DNA of 64,000 nt from JABDBL01 sp963845445. Its GTDB lineage: Bacteria > Cyanobacteriota > Vampirovibrionia > Obscuribacterales > Obscuribacteraceae. The translations under genes were made by a program, and so were the position numbers. This document shows, one piece after another, positions 50,150 to 56,729 of this stretch. The stretch lies in contig CAWJSE010000002.1 of the NCBI GenBank assembly GCA_963845445.1, positions 1 through 64,000 of the forward strand. Reading direction: 5' to 3'. The notes beneath the pieces are model-generated. The model ran no database searches and was not told the origin of the DNA. It saw only the letters and a program-made list of their open reading frames with translations. Within the stretch, counting starts at the first letter, position 1, and the number at the start of each line of letters is the position of its first letter.

Positions 50150-50641
50150 TTATTTGAGTGTTTTGAGAAGTGGCAACTCACCGCTGACTAATTGGCTGCA
50201 GAACTCTGCGCAGGTCATGATCTTAATACCACATCGTTCCGAAACTAAATCATTAAAGTGCTCTGTATTGCCTGACAATATTATAGTTGCTCCAATTTGA
50301 ATCGCTGAGGCTAACACTGGAATATCGGCTTCATGACGCATTACCGGCATGAATTTGCGGTATGTCTCAAGAACTAAATGTTCCGGCGGATCTTTCTCTA
50401 CTCTGATGCGGATTTCGTTTTGGAAAGTATGCCATAAATCAATAATCGAACAATTACCGATTTTTTGACACCGTTCTAATATTTCATCTTCGATGTCTTG
50501 GATAACAATTTCGCAAGCTATTAAATCGATTTGTCCATTGATAGCTAAAGTGGTCACAGCCACGGCTGGATGCCCCGGCAAAAAGAGAGCTTCAATCAAA
50601 ACATTCGAGTCAACAAAAACAAGAGTATTATGTCTTGTCAT
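50150..50641 (-). CDS. PIN-domain toxin (VapC-like)
   Basis: This 163-residue protein begins TLVFVDSNVLIEALF with the first PIN Asp. Further acidic residues lie in ACEIVIQDIEDEILERCQ, HEADIPVLASAIQIGATIIL and SGNTEHFNDL, arranged as in PIN ribonucleases (D, E, D, then N/D). It overlaps the AbrB-type gene by 14 bp. It probably acts as an RNase that stops growth when its antitoxin is lost. Confidence 0.85.
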   Translation of the reverse strand: MTRHNTLVFVDSNVLIEALFLPGHPAVAVTTLAINGQIDLIACEIVIQDIEDEILERCQKIGNCSIIDLWHTFQNEIRIRVEKDPPEHLVLETYRKFMPVMRHEADIPVLASAIQIGATIILSGNTEHFNDLVSERCGIKIMTCAEFCSQLVSGELPLLKTLK

Positions 50642-50936
50642 TAAATACCCCAGGATAGCGAGTTTTTAGACGGCTTTTACTGCGTTTATTTACAGCCGAT
50701 TTAAGCTGATCTACATTTAGTCCTAGTTTGCCGAGTTCTTCCTGTGCTCGAAGCATCAAATCTGCCATGACTTTCGATTGCGGTAAAAGAATGATGCACC
50801 CTGGAAGTGCAATCTCAATAACAGTCTGACCCGAATCAAGTCCATGAAGTTGACGAGCTTCTTTAGATAGTGTCACTTGACCCTGAGTGCTGACCTTTAG
50901 GGCGCTGATTTTAGGATCGTCTGCTAATTTTGGCAT
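50628..50936 (-). CDS. AbrB/SpoVT-type antitoxin (VapB-like)
   Basis: This 102-residue protein begins with a swapped-hairpin AbrB domain (ISALKVSTQGQVTLSKEARQ, LHGLDSGQTVIEIAL, CIILLPQSK). A longer C-terminal part (MADLMLRAQEELGKLGLNVD) probably wraps the PIN toxin. It precedes and overlaps the toxin gene, the standard vapBC order. A palindrome just upstream is a likely operator. Confidence 0.85.
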   Translation of the reverse strand: MPKLADDPKISALKVSTQGQVTLSKEARQLHGLDSGQTVIEIALPGCIILLPQSKVMADLMLRAQEELGKLGLNVDQLKSAVNKRSKSRLKTRYPGVFNDKT

Positions 50937-50948
50937 AATTTATTAACC

Positions 50949-50986
50949 TTTAAAAGTATAGAATCTTTAGTTTCTTTACTTTTAAA
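50949..50986. promoter_or_regulatory. Operator candidate upstream of the VapB-like gene
   Basis: TTTAAAAGTA (50949-50958) and its exact inverse TACTTTTAAA (50977-50986) are separated by 18 bp and begin 13 bp upstream of the antitoxin start. AbrB-type antitoxins bind such AT-rich inverted repeats at their own promoters. Confidence 0.6.
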
Positions 50987-51332
50987 TATATCAGAATGAC
51001 CTTAGATATACAATTAAATCTCACCAGTATTGTATGGACGGCTTCATAATCTACAGCGCAAGCTGTCACGTCTTCACGCCGAATTATGTTGTTGATATAG
51101 ATCATTAAATGGCTGGCGTGAGTAGTGGCAGGATAAAGGAGCGCCAGTAAAAAGCATAGAACCCTTGTAAGCTCTCGGTTTTTAGCGCCAGCAATTTCAA
51201 ACTACCTGCCAGCAAAAACCGCTATGCATGGTCTAGTGGCATTTTAGCGGCTGGCGAATTGCAGAAACCTAAGACGGCAGCAGGAGAGCTACAGTTATCC
51301 GCTTATGAGTTATGCCCATAACCTAGATTCAG
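50987..51332. other. Gene-free interval with a nested hairpin
   Basis: No coding frame is visible. Between 51142 and 51256 three complementary arm pairs nest: CGCCAG/CTGGCG (51142, 51251), GCATAG/CTATGC (51154, 51222) and GGTTTTT/AAAAACC (51177, 51214). Just before them is TGGCAGGATAAAG (51126-51138), which recurs at 52341-52353. It could be a small structured RNA or a small palindromic mobile repeat. Confidence 0.5.
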
Positions 51333-51908
51333 CTAATTGGCTTGCTCGAGTTCTGCTGCTATTGTTTGCATAGGCTTGTATAGTTTCCTCGGGTGGTCAA
51401 CAAAAGGTATGTAGCCGTATTTGAGATAAAAGTTTAAGGGATCTCTAAGACCTGTCGCTAATTCGACCGCAGATAATTCTAAAACGTCAATTACTAATAA
51501 CGCTGATGCCACTGTTCTTGAAACTTCAAAGGCTCTTGCTGCGGCATCGGCCAATAGAAATTCTCCCAACCTGGGTTTTGGCTTCGTAGTTTCGCTATAC
51601 TTTCGGTCTACGCCAAGTCGACCTAGTAGCGTTGCAGGGATTTGAGGATATCTCGGCAAGCGTTTTTTTAGTGTGGCGGGAATCTCACCGAGTAAGATGC
51701 TGTATGAAGAGAGAGCATAGTAACCGCGTATGAGTTCTTCTTGTAGATCAATTGCTACAAAAACCGTCGAGGCATTGCGCGCAACGTCTTGACGGGCGCG
51801 TTCTTGTATATAGATATCTATTGCTGCAATACCGGAAGAGAAGTTAGTAACGTCATGATTACGCGTGAGGCGTTCTACTCTAAATTGTGCTTCTTGGTTG
51901 TGTGTCAC
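51333..51908 (-). CDS. GNAT acetyltransferase toxin (TacT/AtaT-like)
   Basis: This 191-residue protein reads VTNFSSGIAAIDIYIQERAR, ASTVFVAIDLQEELIRGYYA, LSSYSILLGEIPATLKKRLP, ATLLGRLGVDRKYSE, and ends NFYLKYGYIPFVDHPRKLYK with the usual F-Y-x-K-x-G-F-like motif. Such toxins acetylate charged aminoacyl-tRNAs. The acetyl-CoA loop, normally Q/R-x-x-G-x-G/A, is replaced by a longer ETTKPKPRLGEFLLAD. Start is GTG at 51908, overlapping the antitoxin stop by one base. Confidence 0.88.
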   Translation of the reverse strand: MTHNQEAQFRVERLTRNHDVTNFSSGIAAIDIYIQERARQDVARNASTVFVAIDLQEELIRGYYALSSYSILLGEIPATLKKRLPRYPQIPATLLGRLGVDRKYSETTKPKPRLGEFLLADAAARAFEVSRTVASALLVIDVLELSAVELATGLRDPLNFYLKYGYIPFVDHPRKLYKPMQTIAAELEQAN

Positions 51909-52195
51909 TAGGCACTTAGTTTCTGTTTATGCCTGCGAGCAGCTTTGACAGCATTCGCGTTAGGAGGGGGTGGATTCAATATTGCAGAAGCAAGAGCAAT
52001 ACTATCTTCAACAGACAGCTGCAGGATGCTGTTGTCCTTTATAACATTCGCTGCGTCTCGCAGGGCAGCAGCTACCACGAAATCCGAAACAGTCCGTCCT
52101 TGTAGTTGAGCAGCGCATTCAATTTGTTGCTTTGCCTCAGGAGACAACCGGGCTTCAATTCTGTCTATTTTGTTTATTTTTTCTTGGGCAGCCAT
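51908..52195 (-). CDS. DUF1778 antitoxin (TacA-like)
   Basis: The start at ATG 52195 gives a 95-residue protein: KINKIDRIEARLSPEAKQQI, ECAAQLQGRTVSDFVVAAAL, a ribbon-helix-helix of the DUF1778 family. The C-terminal tail is for toxin binding (LSVEDSIALASAILNPPPPN, AVKAARRHKQK). The upstream in-frame ATG at 52258 would put the operator palindrome inside the gene, so it is rejected. It forms a unit with the GNAT gene. Confidence 0.9.
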   Translation of the reverse strand: MAAQEKINKIDRIEARLSPEAKQQIECAAQLQGRTVSDFVVAAALRDAANVIKDNSILQLSVEDSIALASAILNPPPPNANAVKAARRHKQKLSA

Positions 52196-52236
52196 AAAAA
52201 CCAACTTTTGACGAGAGCATTGTAATATGTCAATAG

Positions 52237-52257
52237 TGTACGGTAATTTACCGTACA
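52237..52257. promoter_or_regulatory. Operator candidate of the DUF1778/GNAT module
   Basis: TGTACGGTAA, one central T, then TTACCGTACA form a perfect 21-bp palindrome 42 bp upstream of the antitoxin start. Placement and symmetry fit autorepression by the antitoxin or the antitoxin-toxin complex. Confidence 0.8.
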
Positions 52258-52526
52258 TGACAAGGTGTTTTTAATATATGACTTCAATCTTAAGATTCGC
52301 CGCTTTGCGGCGCCGAACGGAGTCGCACAGCGACGTAGTATGGCAGGATAAAGCGGATGATCCACATATCTGCAAACACTCAACCTGTGAGGCATAGATG
52401 ATGATCCATCGAATAGCGGGGCTTCAAAATGTGGATCATTAACTGACGGGTGGCACGCAGGTACTGGCTTGATAGTGGATCCCTTTCTTCACGATATTGC
52501 GACGTTGTAAGCGGTATCGTATCTGT
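52258..52526. repeat. Hairpin-rich intergenic segment (REP-like)
   Basis: Two adjacent GC-rich hairpins (CGCCGC-TTT-GCGGCG at 52298-52312 and GTCGC-ACA-GCGAC at 52322-52334) are followed by the 13-mer TGGCAGGATAAAG (52341-52353). A wider inverted repeat then follows, ATGATCCACAT (52357-52367) with ATGTGGATCAT (52429-52439). The hairpins are unusually GC-rich for this AT-rich block. It may be a palindromic repeat element or a structured RNA. Confidence 0.55.
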
Positions 52527-52853
52527 TTAACCTGTCTTAGCTAAAGCACGCTTATCCATTATGACGGTGCCCACTGAACGATTTTTCGGTGCCGGAGTGG
52601 TACTTATGTGAATGTCGTAGCCAAGTCTCTGTGTGTATTCAGTGATGCGTTCGATTGAAAATTCGTTGAATTTGCCGTTCAATATTTTGGATACTTTTGG
52701 TTGATCGGCGCCTATAGCTTCTGCAATTTCCTTTTGAGTCATTGAACTATGGCTTATAGCTTCTTGCAGCGCCATAAAGAGATAGGACTTTAATTTCAAT
52801 CCTGCTGCTTCTTCTTCGCTAAACCCTAAATCTCGAAATACATTCTTGCTCAT
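52527..52853 (-). CDS. XRE/HigA-like helix-turn-helix regulator
   Basis: This 108-residue protein reads FSEEEAAGLKLKSYLFMALQ, then the HTH MTQKEIAEAIGADQPKVSKI, LNGKFNEFSIERITEYTQRL, GYDIHIST. This is the form of antitoxin common in HigBA and similar pairs. No HigB/RelE-like toxin is beside it; the next gene upstream is a HEPN-motif protein, which may be its partner. Two palindromes precede its start. Confidence 0.85.
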   Translation of the reverse strand: MSKNVFRDLGFSEEEAAGLKLKSYLFMALQEAISHSSMTQKEIAEAIGADQPKVSKILNGKFNEFSIERITEYTQRLGYDIHISTTPAPKNRSVGTVIMDKRALAKTG

Positions 52854-52889
52854 ATGTTTTTACTCTTCTTTCTGTATTCAATTATCTCG

Positions 52890-52909
52890 CTAGGTGTTCA
52901 TACACCTAG
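52890..52909. promoter_or_regulatory. Palindrome upstream of the XRE gene (site 1)
   Basis: CTAGGTGT-TCAT-ACACCTAG is a perfect inverted repeat with 8-bp arms, starting 37 bp upstream of the XRE start codon. A binding site for the XRE protein is the simplest reading. Confidence 0.65.
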
Positions 52910-52922
52910 GTATTTTCATTGG

Positions 52923-52954
52923 TTGAGCATATGCCAAAACTGGCATATGCTCAA
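52923..52954. promoter_or_regulatory. Palindrome between the HEPN-motif and XRE genes (site 2)
   Basis: TTGAGCATATGCCA and TGGCATATGCTCAA flank AAAC, a perfect 14-bp-arm inverted repeat. Its core recurs at 53797-53816, which argues for a protein-binding site. It could instead be a terminator stem for the HEPN-motif gene, but no T-run follows. Confidence 0.6.
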
Positions 52955-53003
52955 TCATAAGTGTAGAGCCGTTATCGACTGAAGATACACAACTACGCTC
53001 ACC

Positions 53004-53546
53004 CTAATCCTTCTTATTAAATAGCGCATTTACTTCCTGTTGTAGTTGCTGCTGTATCGATTCGAAAATTTCATCGGTTATTCCTAATGATTTTCGGTAT
53101 TCTTGACAGATGGCTGTTGTTTTTTCATTTATTAGTTCAAACCTTGCTGTCAATTCTCTGAGTTCGTCCAGCATAAATTGCCGTCCGGCGTCTGAGTTAA
53201 AGTGACCAGCTCTATACCAAAAATAGCTGTGAGCCAGCCAATTGCGTTTCTTTAATACTGAATTTTCTAATTCAGTTAAAAGTTCGACGGAAATTGGCGT
53301 CTTCTTTAAATCTCTAATTACTTGCCCCATAGTTTTTTCCTGATAACTTTGTAGAAGCTCATCGAACTGAGATTTTGTGATCTTTCTTGGACCAGGTCCA
53401 TAGACCCCAGCAATCAATAAGGCAAGATCTGTTTCGATGGCTTGGCACATGAACATACAAAGTCCATAAGCAGCATACACCTCACGTATTTGATGAGATT
53501 CGGGATGAATCTGTTCTATGAAAAAGGGTACTTTATCTTCTGACAT
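53004..53546 (-). CDS. HEPN-motif helical protein, possible RNase toxin
   Basis: I do not recognise the exact family. This 180-residue protein is all-helical. It starts SEDKVPFFIEQIHPESHQIR, has CMFMCQAIETDLALLIAGVY, and near residue 112 NSVLKKRNWLAHSYFWY, which contains the R-x4-H (RNWLAH) motif of HEPN RNases. A charged helix at the end (QQLQQEVNALFNKKD) closes it. HEPN proteins with this motif are common toxins or abortive-infection effectors. It is 150 bp upstream of the XRE gene with palindromes between. Confidence 0.6.
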   Translation of the reverse strand: MSEDKVPFFIEQIHPESHQIREVYAAYGLCMFMCQAIETDLALLIAGVYGPGPRKITKSQFDELLQSYQEKTMGQVIRDLKKTPISVELLTELENSVLKKRNWLAHSYFWYRAGHFNSDAGRQFMLDELRELTARFELINEKTTAICQEYRKSLGITDEIFESIQQQLQQEVNALFNKKD

Positions 53547-53893
53547 CAGTTAAGTTTTCGCTGTTGACTTTTATTCGATTTATGAAATGCAGATTCGTCT
53601 ATAAACATACCCGTACATTTACAGAATTAACTAAACGGCTTATTTAATAGTATTCGACTTAGAGCCCGGAAATCTTCGACTATCGAGGAGCAGATAAATC
53701 CAGTGTCTTGTGAACGCATGTTTTGGGCTCGCCCTTCGATGGCATGTCGTCTTTGCTCGCCTTTCTTACAAGGGCTACACCAACTGCATGCGCAGTATAT
53801 GCCAAAACTGGCATATTGTCAATCTCTATTATTTCGTTGTTGTAGCAGTATTGAGGGGTACTAGCAGCGTCGGTCACGCAAGCAAATGTCTTG
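53547..53893. other. Intergenic region with a second palindrome copy
   Basis: No convincing gene is seen; a minus-strand open frame through 53680-54054 mostly shadows the neighbouring gene and spans the palindrome. The region upstream of the HEPN-motif gene holds the repeated palindrome core at 53797-53816 and may carry its promoter. Confidence 0.45.
53797..53816. promoter_or_regulatory. Second copy of the ATATGCCA palindrome
   Basis: ATATGCCAAAACTGGCATAT is identical to the core of the palindrome at 52923-52954, including the asymmetric AAAC centre. It lies about 250 bp upstream of the HEPN-motif gene. Two copies flanking the HEPN-XRE pair suggest a shared operator. Confidence 0.6.
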
Positions 53894-54651
53894 TTAATGG
53901 TGTTCGGAAGTGAATACGGTTGCGTATTTCTCAGTGAGTCCTTGGCTGATTGCGCGGGCGATCGCACTGATATCATCACCAATTTGAACGAGAACCTCGG
54001 CAGCCTGATTGATGCGTTGGCTGGCTTCCTCGGGATTTCCGATGTCGATGCCAAGAATCTGTGTCAAGAACATTCTTTGAAAGAGTTGATCTGCTGGTTC
54101 AAAGCGATCTGGAAAATTTCTCTGTCGATTAATCTCGATAAATCGTTCGCCCTTTCCTAACATGTCCGCAATCGTTTTAGAATACCGATCGGCAAAATCA
54201 TCAAAGCAGTAATGAAAGGTGCTATTCCGAATTTCCAGAACAAGCCTCATATCAACATTAGTCTTAGGTCCCTCGATAGTAAGCTTCAGCAAACGATCAA
54301 ATGCTTTCGGGGCCCATGACGATCGTGTTTGATCAGTTCGAGCAAATTCGGAAACTCTTCGGTTTTTTTGCATAGCCCGATTGCTTCCCTTGTCTGAGCG
54401 GTTCGTAATCGTGAAAAGTAATTCCGATGCTCGGTGGAAAATCGACTTGCGTTTGTTTGCTGCTCATCCTGCTCTCTGAGAAGTCCTTCCAGATATAGTA
54501 TCGCCTCATAATCGTGCGCTGCCATGATCCAGCCGATGGCAATATGTAGTCCTGGACATCCCGACAATTTTTCTAAGTCTATTTGAATTTCTGGAGAAAA
54601 CATTGTCATCATTTCATTCCTATAGACTAGAAAGTTTTCGAAAAGCTCCAA
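53894..54651 (-). CDS. Uncharacterised protein with RNSTFH motif, split by one frameshift
   Basis: Two open segments (54651-54286 and 54373-53894) overlap and read best as one protein of about 250 residues. The first half has QIDLEKLSGCPGLHIAIGWI, STEHRNYFSRLRTAQTREAI; the second has VDMRLVLEIRNSTFHYCFDD and ends EVLVQIGDDISAIARAISQG. RNSTFH matches the R-x4-H pattern of HEPN proteins, in an all-helical context. The shift probably lies in the GGGCCCC run near 54311-54317. I do not recognise the family; the function is unknown, possibly defence-related by context. Confidence 0.5.
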
Positions 54652-55441
54652 ACTTATTTTTGTATTCTCGGTCCACTTTTGGTGCTTGCTCGTCTAGATA
54701 CTCGGTAAGTACATTTTTCTGTCCCTTGCAATCTGATAGGATGCTATTTAGTTCTTGTGCCAGCGGCTTTGCGTAAATAGGTAGGATTTGATTTTTCAGA
54801 AAACTCTCTATGCCGGGTGCCATTGCCTCTACTGCAGATAGTGTCACAAACCATGCCTTAATCACTTCATGGACGTCAGATCCTGGACCGGGTATATACA
54901 ATGTCATTTCCTCATCCTCAAGAATAGCGTCGTATGATTGAATCAATGGATTTATATGTTTCCCCGTGCACAGTTTGCGATATAGTTCGTATTCTGCATC
55001 AACGGAGTGCTTGCTATAAGATCTTCCGAGATTTTTAAGACCACCTTTTATGACAGCGTTTAGATCACCTCCAAAAGACTTATTCGGATCGTCGTGCCAT
55101 TGCCATCGTCTTCCAAAACTGTCATCATTGCCTATATATGCGATTGTCCAAGCAGACTCATACAAGCTTGCAGCAGATCCAAACGCCTCTAGAGCATAGC
55201 CTCTCTCGCACAAAATAGTTATTGCTCTTACAGCACTTGAACAACGTATCAATAGATTCAAACAAGCTCTTGAAGATGGTGTTAGCTTTGTTTTACAGAG
55301 CGGTTGCATGGAATTCTGCATCAAATTGAATCCTCGCCTCAGGAAGGGGAGCGTGCATGCGAGAGGCAGCTTCAGTGTCTCGGCAGCGTTCTGTTCTTCT
55401 TGCTCCATTATTATTGGCGTCTTCATGAGGTCCCTTAACAT
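54620..55441 (-). CDS. Uncharacterised helical protein (DUF5677-like)
   Basis: This 273-residue protein reads SSRACLNLLIRCSSAVRAIT, ILCERGYALEAFGSAASLYE, SAWTIAYIGNDDSFGRRWQW, resembling DUF5677, in which helices with R and E residues line a pocket. The rest includes AYELYRKLCTGKHINPLIQS-like sequence with a Lys-His pair and a C-terminal VDREYKNKFGAFRKLSSL. It starts at 55441 and overlaps the next gene by 32 bp, so the two are likely an operon. Function unknown. Its place in the island suggests a cell-defence or toxin role. Confidence 0.45.
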   Translation of the reverse strand: MLRDLMKTPIIMEQEEQNAAETLKLPLACTLPFLRRGFNLMQNSMQPLCKTKLTPSSRACLNLLIRCSSAVRAITILCERGYALEAFGSAASLYESAWTIAYIGNDDSFGRRWQWHDDPNKSFGGDLNAVIKGGLKNLGRSYSKHSVDAEYELYRKLCTGKHINPLIQSYDAILEDEEMTLYIPGPGSDVHEVIKAWFVTLSAVEAMAPGIESFLKNQILPIYAKPLAQELNSILSDCKGQKNVLTEYLDEQAPKVDREYKNKFGAFRKLSSL

Positions 55442-55610
55442 TAATGATAATAAGCCACTACGAATTATTTATCTTTACGATTTTCGTTATGAGAGTCTTT
55501 TGAATAACTTTGATACACGAGATTGGAAACGACTCAGTCTGCCCTTATTCGTACGGTGCCTACTGTGCTTCCTAATTTATTTCTTATCTTTTCTCAAAAT
55601 TTCTATTGGA

Positions 55611-55632
55611 GGTGGCACCAAAATGGCACCGG
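55611..55632. repeat. 22-bp repeat, right copy
   Basis: Identical to 48284-48305 (GGTGGCACCAAAATGGCACC plus GG). Here no integrase follows; the sequence runs after 29 bp into the right tRNA-like repeat. It might be a second arm-type site or the remnant of another integrase start. Confidence 0.65.
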
Positions 55633-55661
55633 GAAGATCATCGATCCTTGAAACTAAGCGG

Positions 55662-55698
55662 GCGACGAGGTTCGAACTCGCGACCTATAGCTTGGGAA
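55662..55698. repeat. Right attachment-site repeat (tRNA 3'-half-like)
   Basis: It matches 48117-48153 with three substitutions. On the minus strand it can form the T-arm GCGAG-TTCGAAC-CTCGT, with an anticodon loop TTCCCAA before it and CGCCCGC after it as a 3' acceptor strand. The 5' half of the tRNA is missing. The copy here is better paired than the left one. Confidence 0.75.
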
Positions 55699-55915
55699 AC
55701 ATTTTCCTGAGCAGCTTGTAAGCCACGTAAGTGACTAATGATAGGCTAGCAGCGCATCCGGCACATGAAATAGCTTTGTGAAGATCAATAGGCAGATTAA
55801 TGATTGCAAAGAAGCTATAACAACACACTAAAATTACGCCGTATCCTATAACAATGCCAAGGATAATGGGGACTAGAACTTTCACAGCGGAAATTACTCT
55901 AATGCTGAGTTTCAT
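55685..55915 (-). CDS. Small membrane protein whose end lies in the right repeat
   Basis: This 76-residue protein has two membrane helices (VLVPIILGIVIGYGVILVCC and CAGCAASLSLVTYVAYKLL) and a basic end (LLRKMFPKL). The final codons and stop lie inside the tRNA-like repeat, so its C-terminus was probably created by the island's insertion. An ATG at 55915 has agaagaa upstream. Function unknown; it could be a truncated chromosomal gene. Confidence 0.45.
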   Translation of the reverse strand: MKLSIRVISAVKVLVPIILGIVIGYGVILVCCYSFFAIINLPIDLHKAISCAGCAASLSLVTYVAYKLLRKMFPKL

Positions 55916-56044
55916 GATTTCTTCTTCTGGCGCTGCCGTTCTATTCGCTTTTCTGCAGGGCAGACTGAACTGATTTAGATATCTGGCAAATTAGCTAAAT
56001 AGTGTCAAGTTGAATAGTTAAATCAAACTCATTAGAACTTTCAA

Positions 56045-56641
56045 TTATTTCCGACAAAGATAGCCCAACAAAAGCTTTTTGTATTCAGCCCTTATTGCCG
56101 TTCTTTGACTTGTCCTTGCTTTCACATATAACTGCGACAGACCACCCAGTGTTTTAAGTATGACGCTTGCGGTTATTTTTAATTCTGTATCTTTTAGTGG
56201 CGGTTTTAGTTTTTCCAGCAATAGACTGATTTGCCTAATTAAACGTTTACGGGTAGCGGGCAATTTTGTGGAAGAGGGTGCATCAAGAAGTTCTAAAAGA
56301 GCAGGGTGTAGTTCTATAGAAGATATGATTGCTGATATTAGTAAATCGGTTAACTTCGCGGCTTCAGTAATATTCTGAGCAAGACCAGTTTCTAAAGCCT
56401 GCCCAAAAACTTGCAAATATTGCAAGCGCAAAGCTTGAGTCACAGCTTCTTTATTGGGGAAAAATTGATAAAGAGATCCAATTGAAGTCTCGGCGCGCTC
56501 GGCAATTAATGTCATTGTCGTAGACTCATAGCCAAATTCAGCAATTACAGAAGCAGCCGCACCCAGTAAGCGGTTAACTTTATCTTCGCCGCGTTTCTGT
56601 TGCGGAATCTTACGATAGGTTGTTGACAAATGTGAGTCCAT
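56045..56641 (-). CDS. TetR-family transcriptional repressor
   Basis: This 198-residue protein has an N-terminal HTH (RLLGAAASVIAEFGYESTTM, TLIAERAETSIGSLYQFFPN, KEAVTQALR) and a helical ligand domain. It is divergent from an isochorismatase-like gene and an MFS pump, with a palindrome in the 90-bp gap. The arrangement fits a repressor of the efflux and hydrolase genes. Confidence 0.9.
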   Translation of the reverse strand: MDSHLSTTYRKIPQQKRGEDKVNRLLGAAASVIAEFGYESTTMTLIAERAETSIGSLYQFFPNKEAVTQALRLQYLQVFGQALETGLAQNITEAAKLTDLLISAIISSIELHPALLELLDAPSSTKLPATRKRLIRQISLLLEKLKPPLKDTELKITASVILKTLGGLSQLYVKARTSQRTAIRAEYKKLLLGYLCRK

Positions 56642-56657
56642 CCTCGTATCTTAGCAT

Positions 56658-56677
56658 ATGTGAGTATATCCTCACAT
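56658..56677. promoter_or_regulatory. TetR operator candidate
   Basis: ATGTGAG-TATATC-CTCACAT is a perfect inverted repeat with 7-bp arms in the divergent region. A half-site, TGTGAGTCCATCC, overlaps the TetR start codon. It is the natural operator for both transcripts. Confidence 0.8.
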
Positions 56678-56729
56678 TTTTAATTAAAAAATGTGCCCAT
56701 ATCCGATAGATGCTGCAAAGGAGTTATTA

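Noticed and set aside
50987..53893. Integron-like gene cassettes with attC sites between the toxin-antitoxin modules
   Set aside because: The intergenic hairpins lack paired GTTRRRY/RYYYAAC core sites and the integrase has no IntI-type features.
53680..54054. A 124-residue minus-strand frame between the RNSTFH gene and the HEPN-motif gene
   Set aside because: It mostly overlaps the neighbouring gene in another frame and its remainder crosses the palindrome; no family resemblance.
55308..55721. A plus-strand frame ending with ATRFELATYSLG
   Set aside because: That ending is the usual translation of a tRNA 3' end; the frame is antisense to the DUF5677-like gene and then runs through the repeats.
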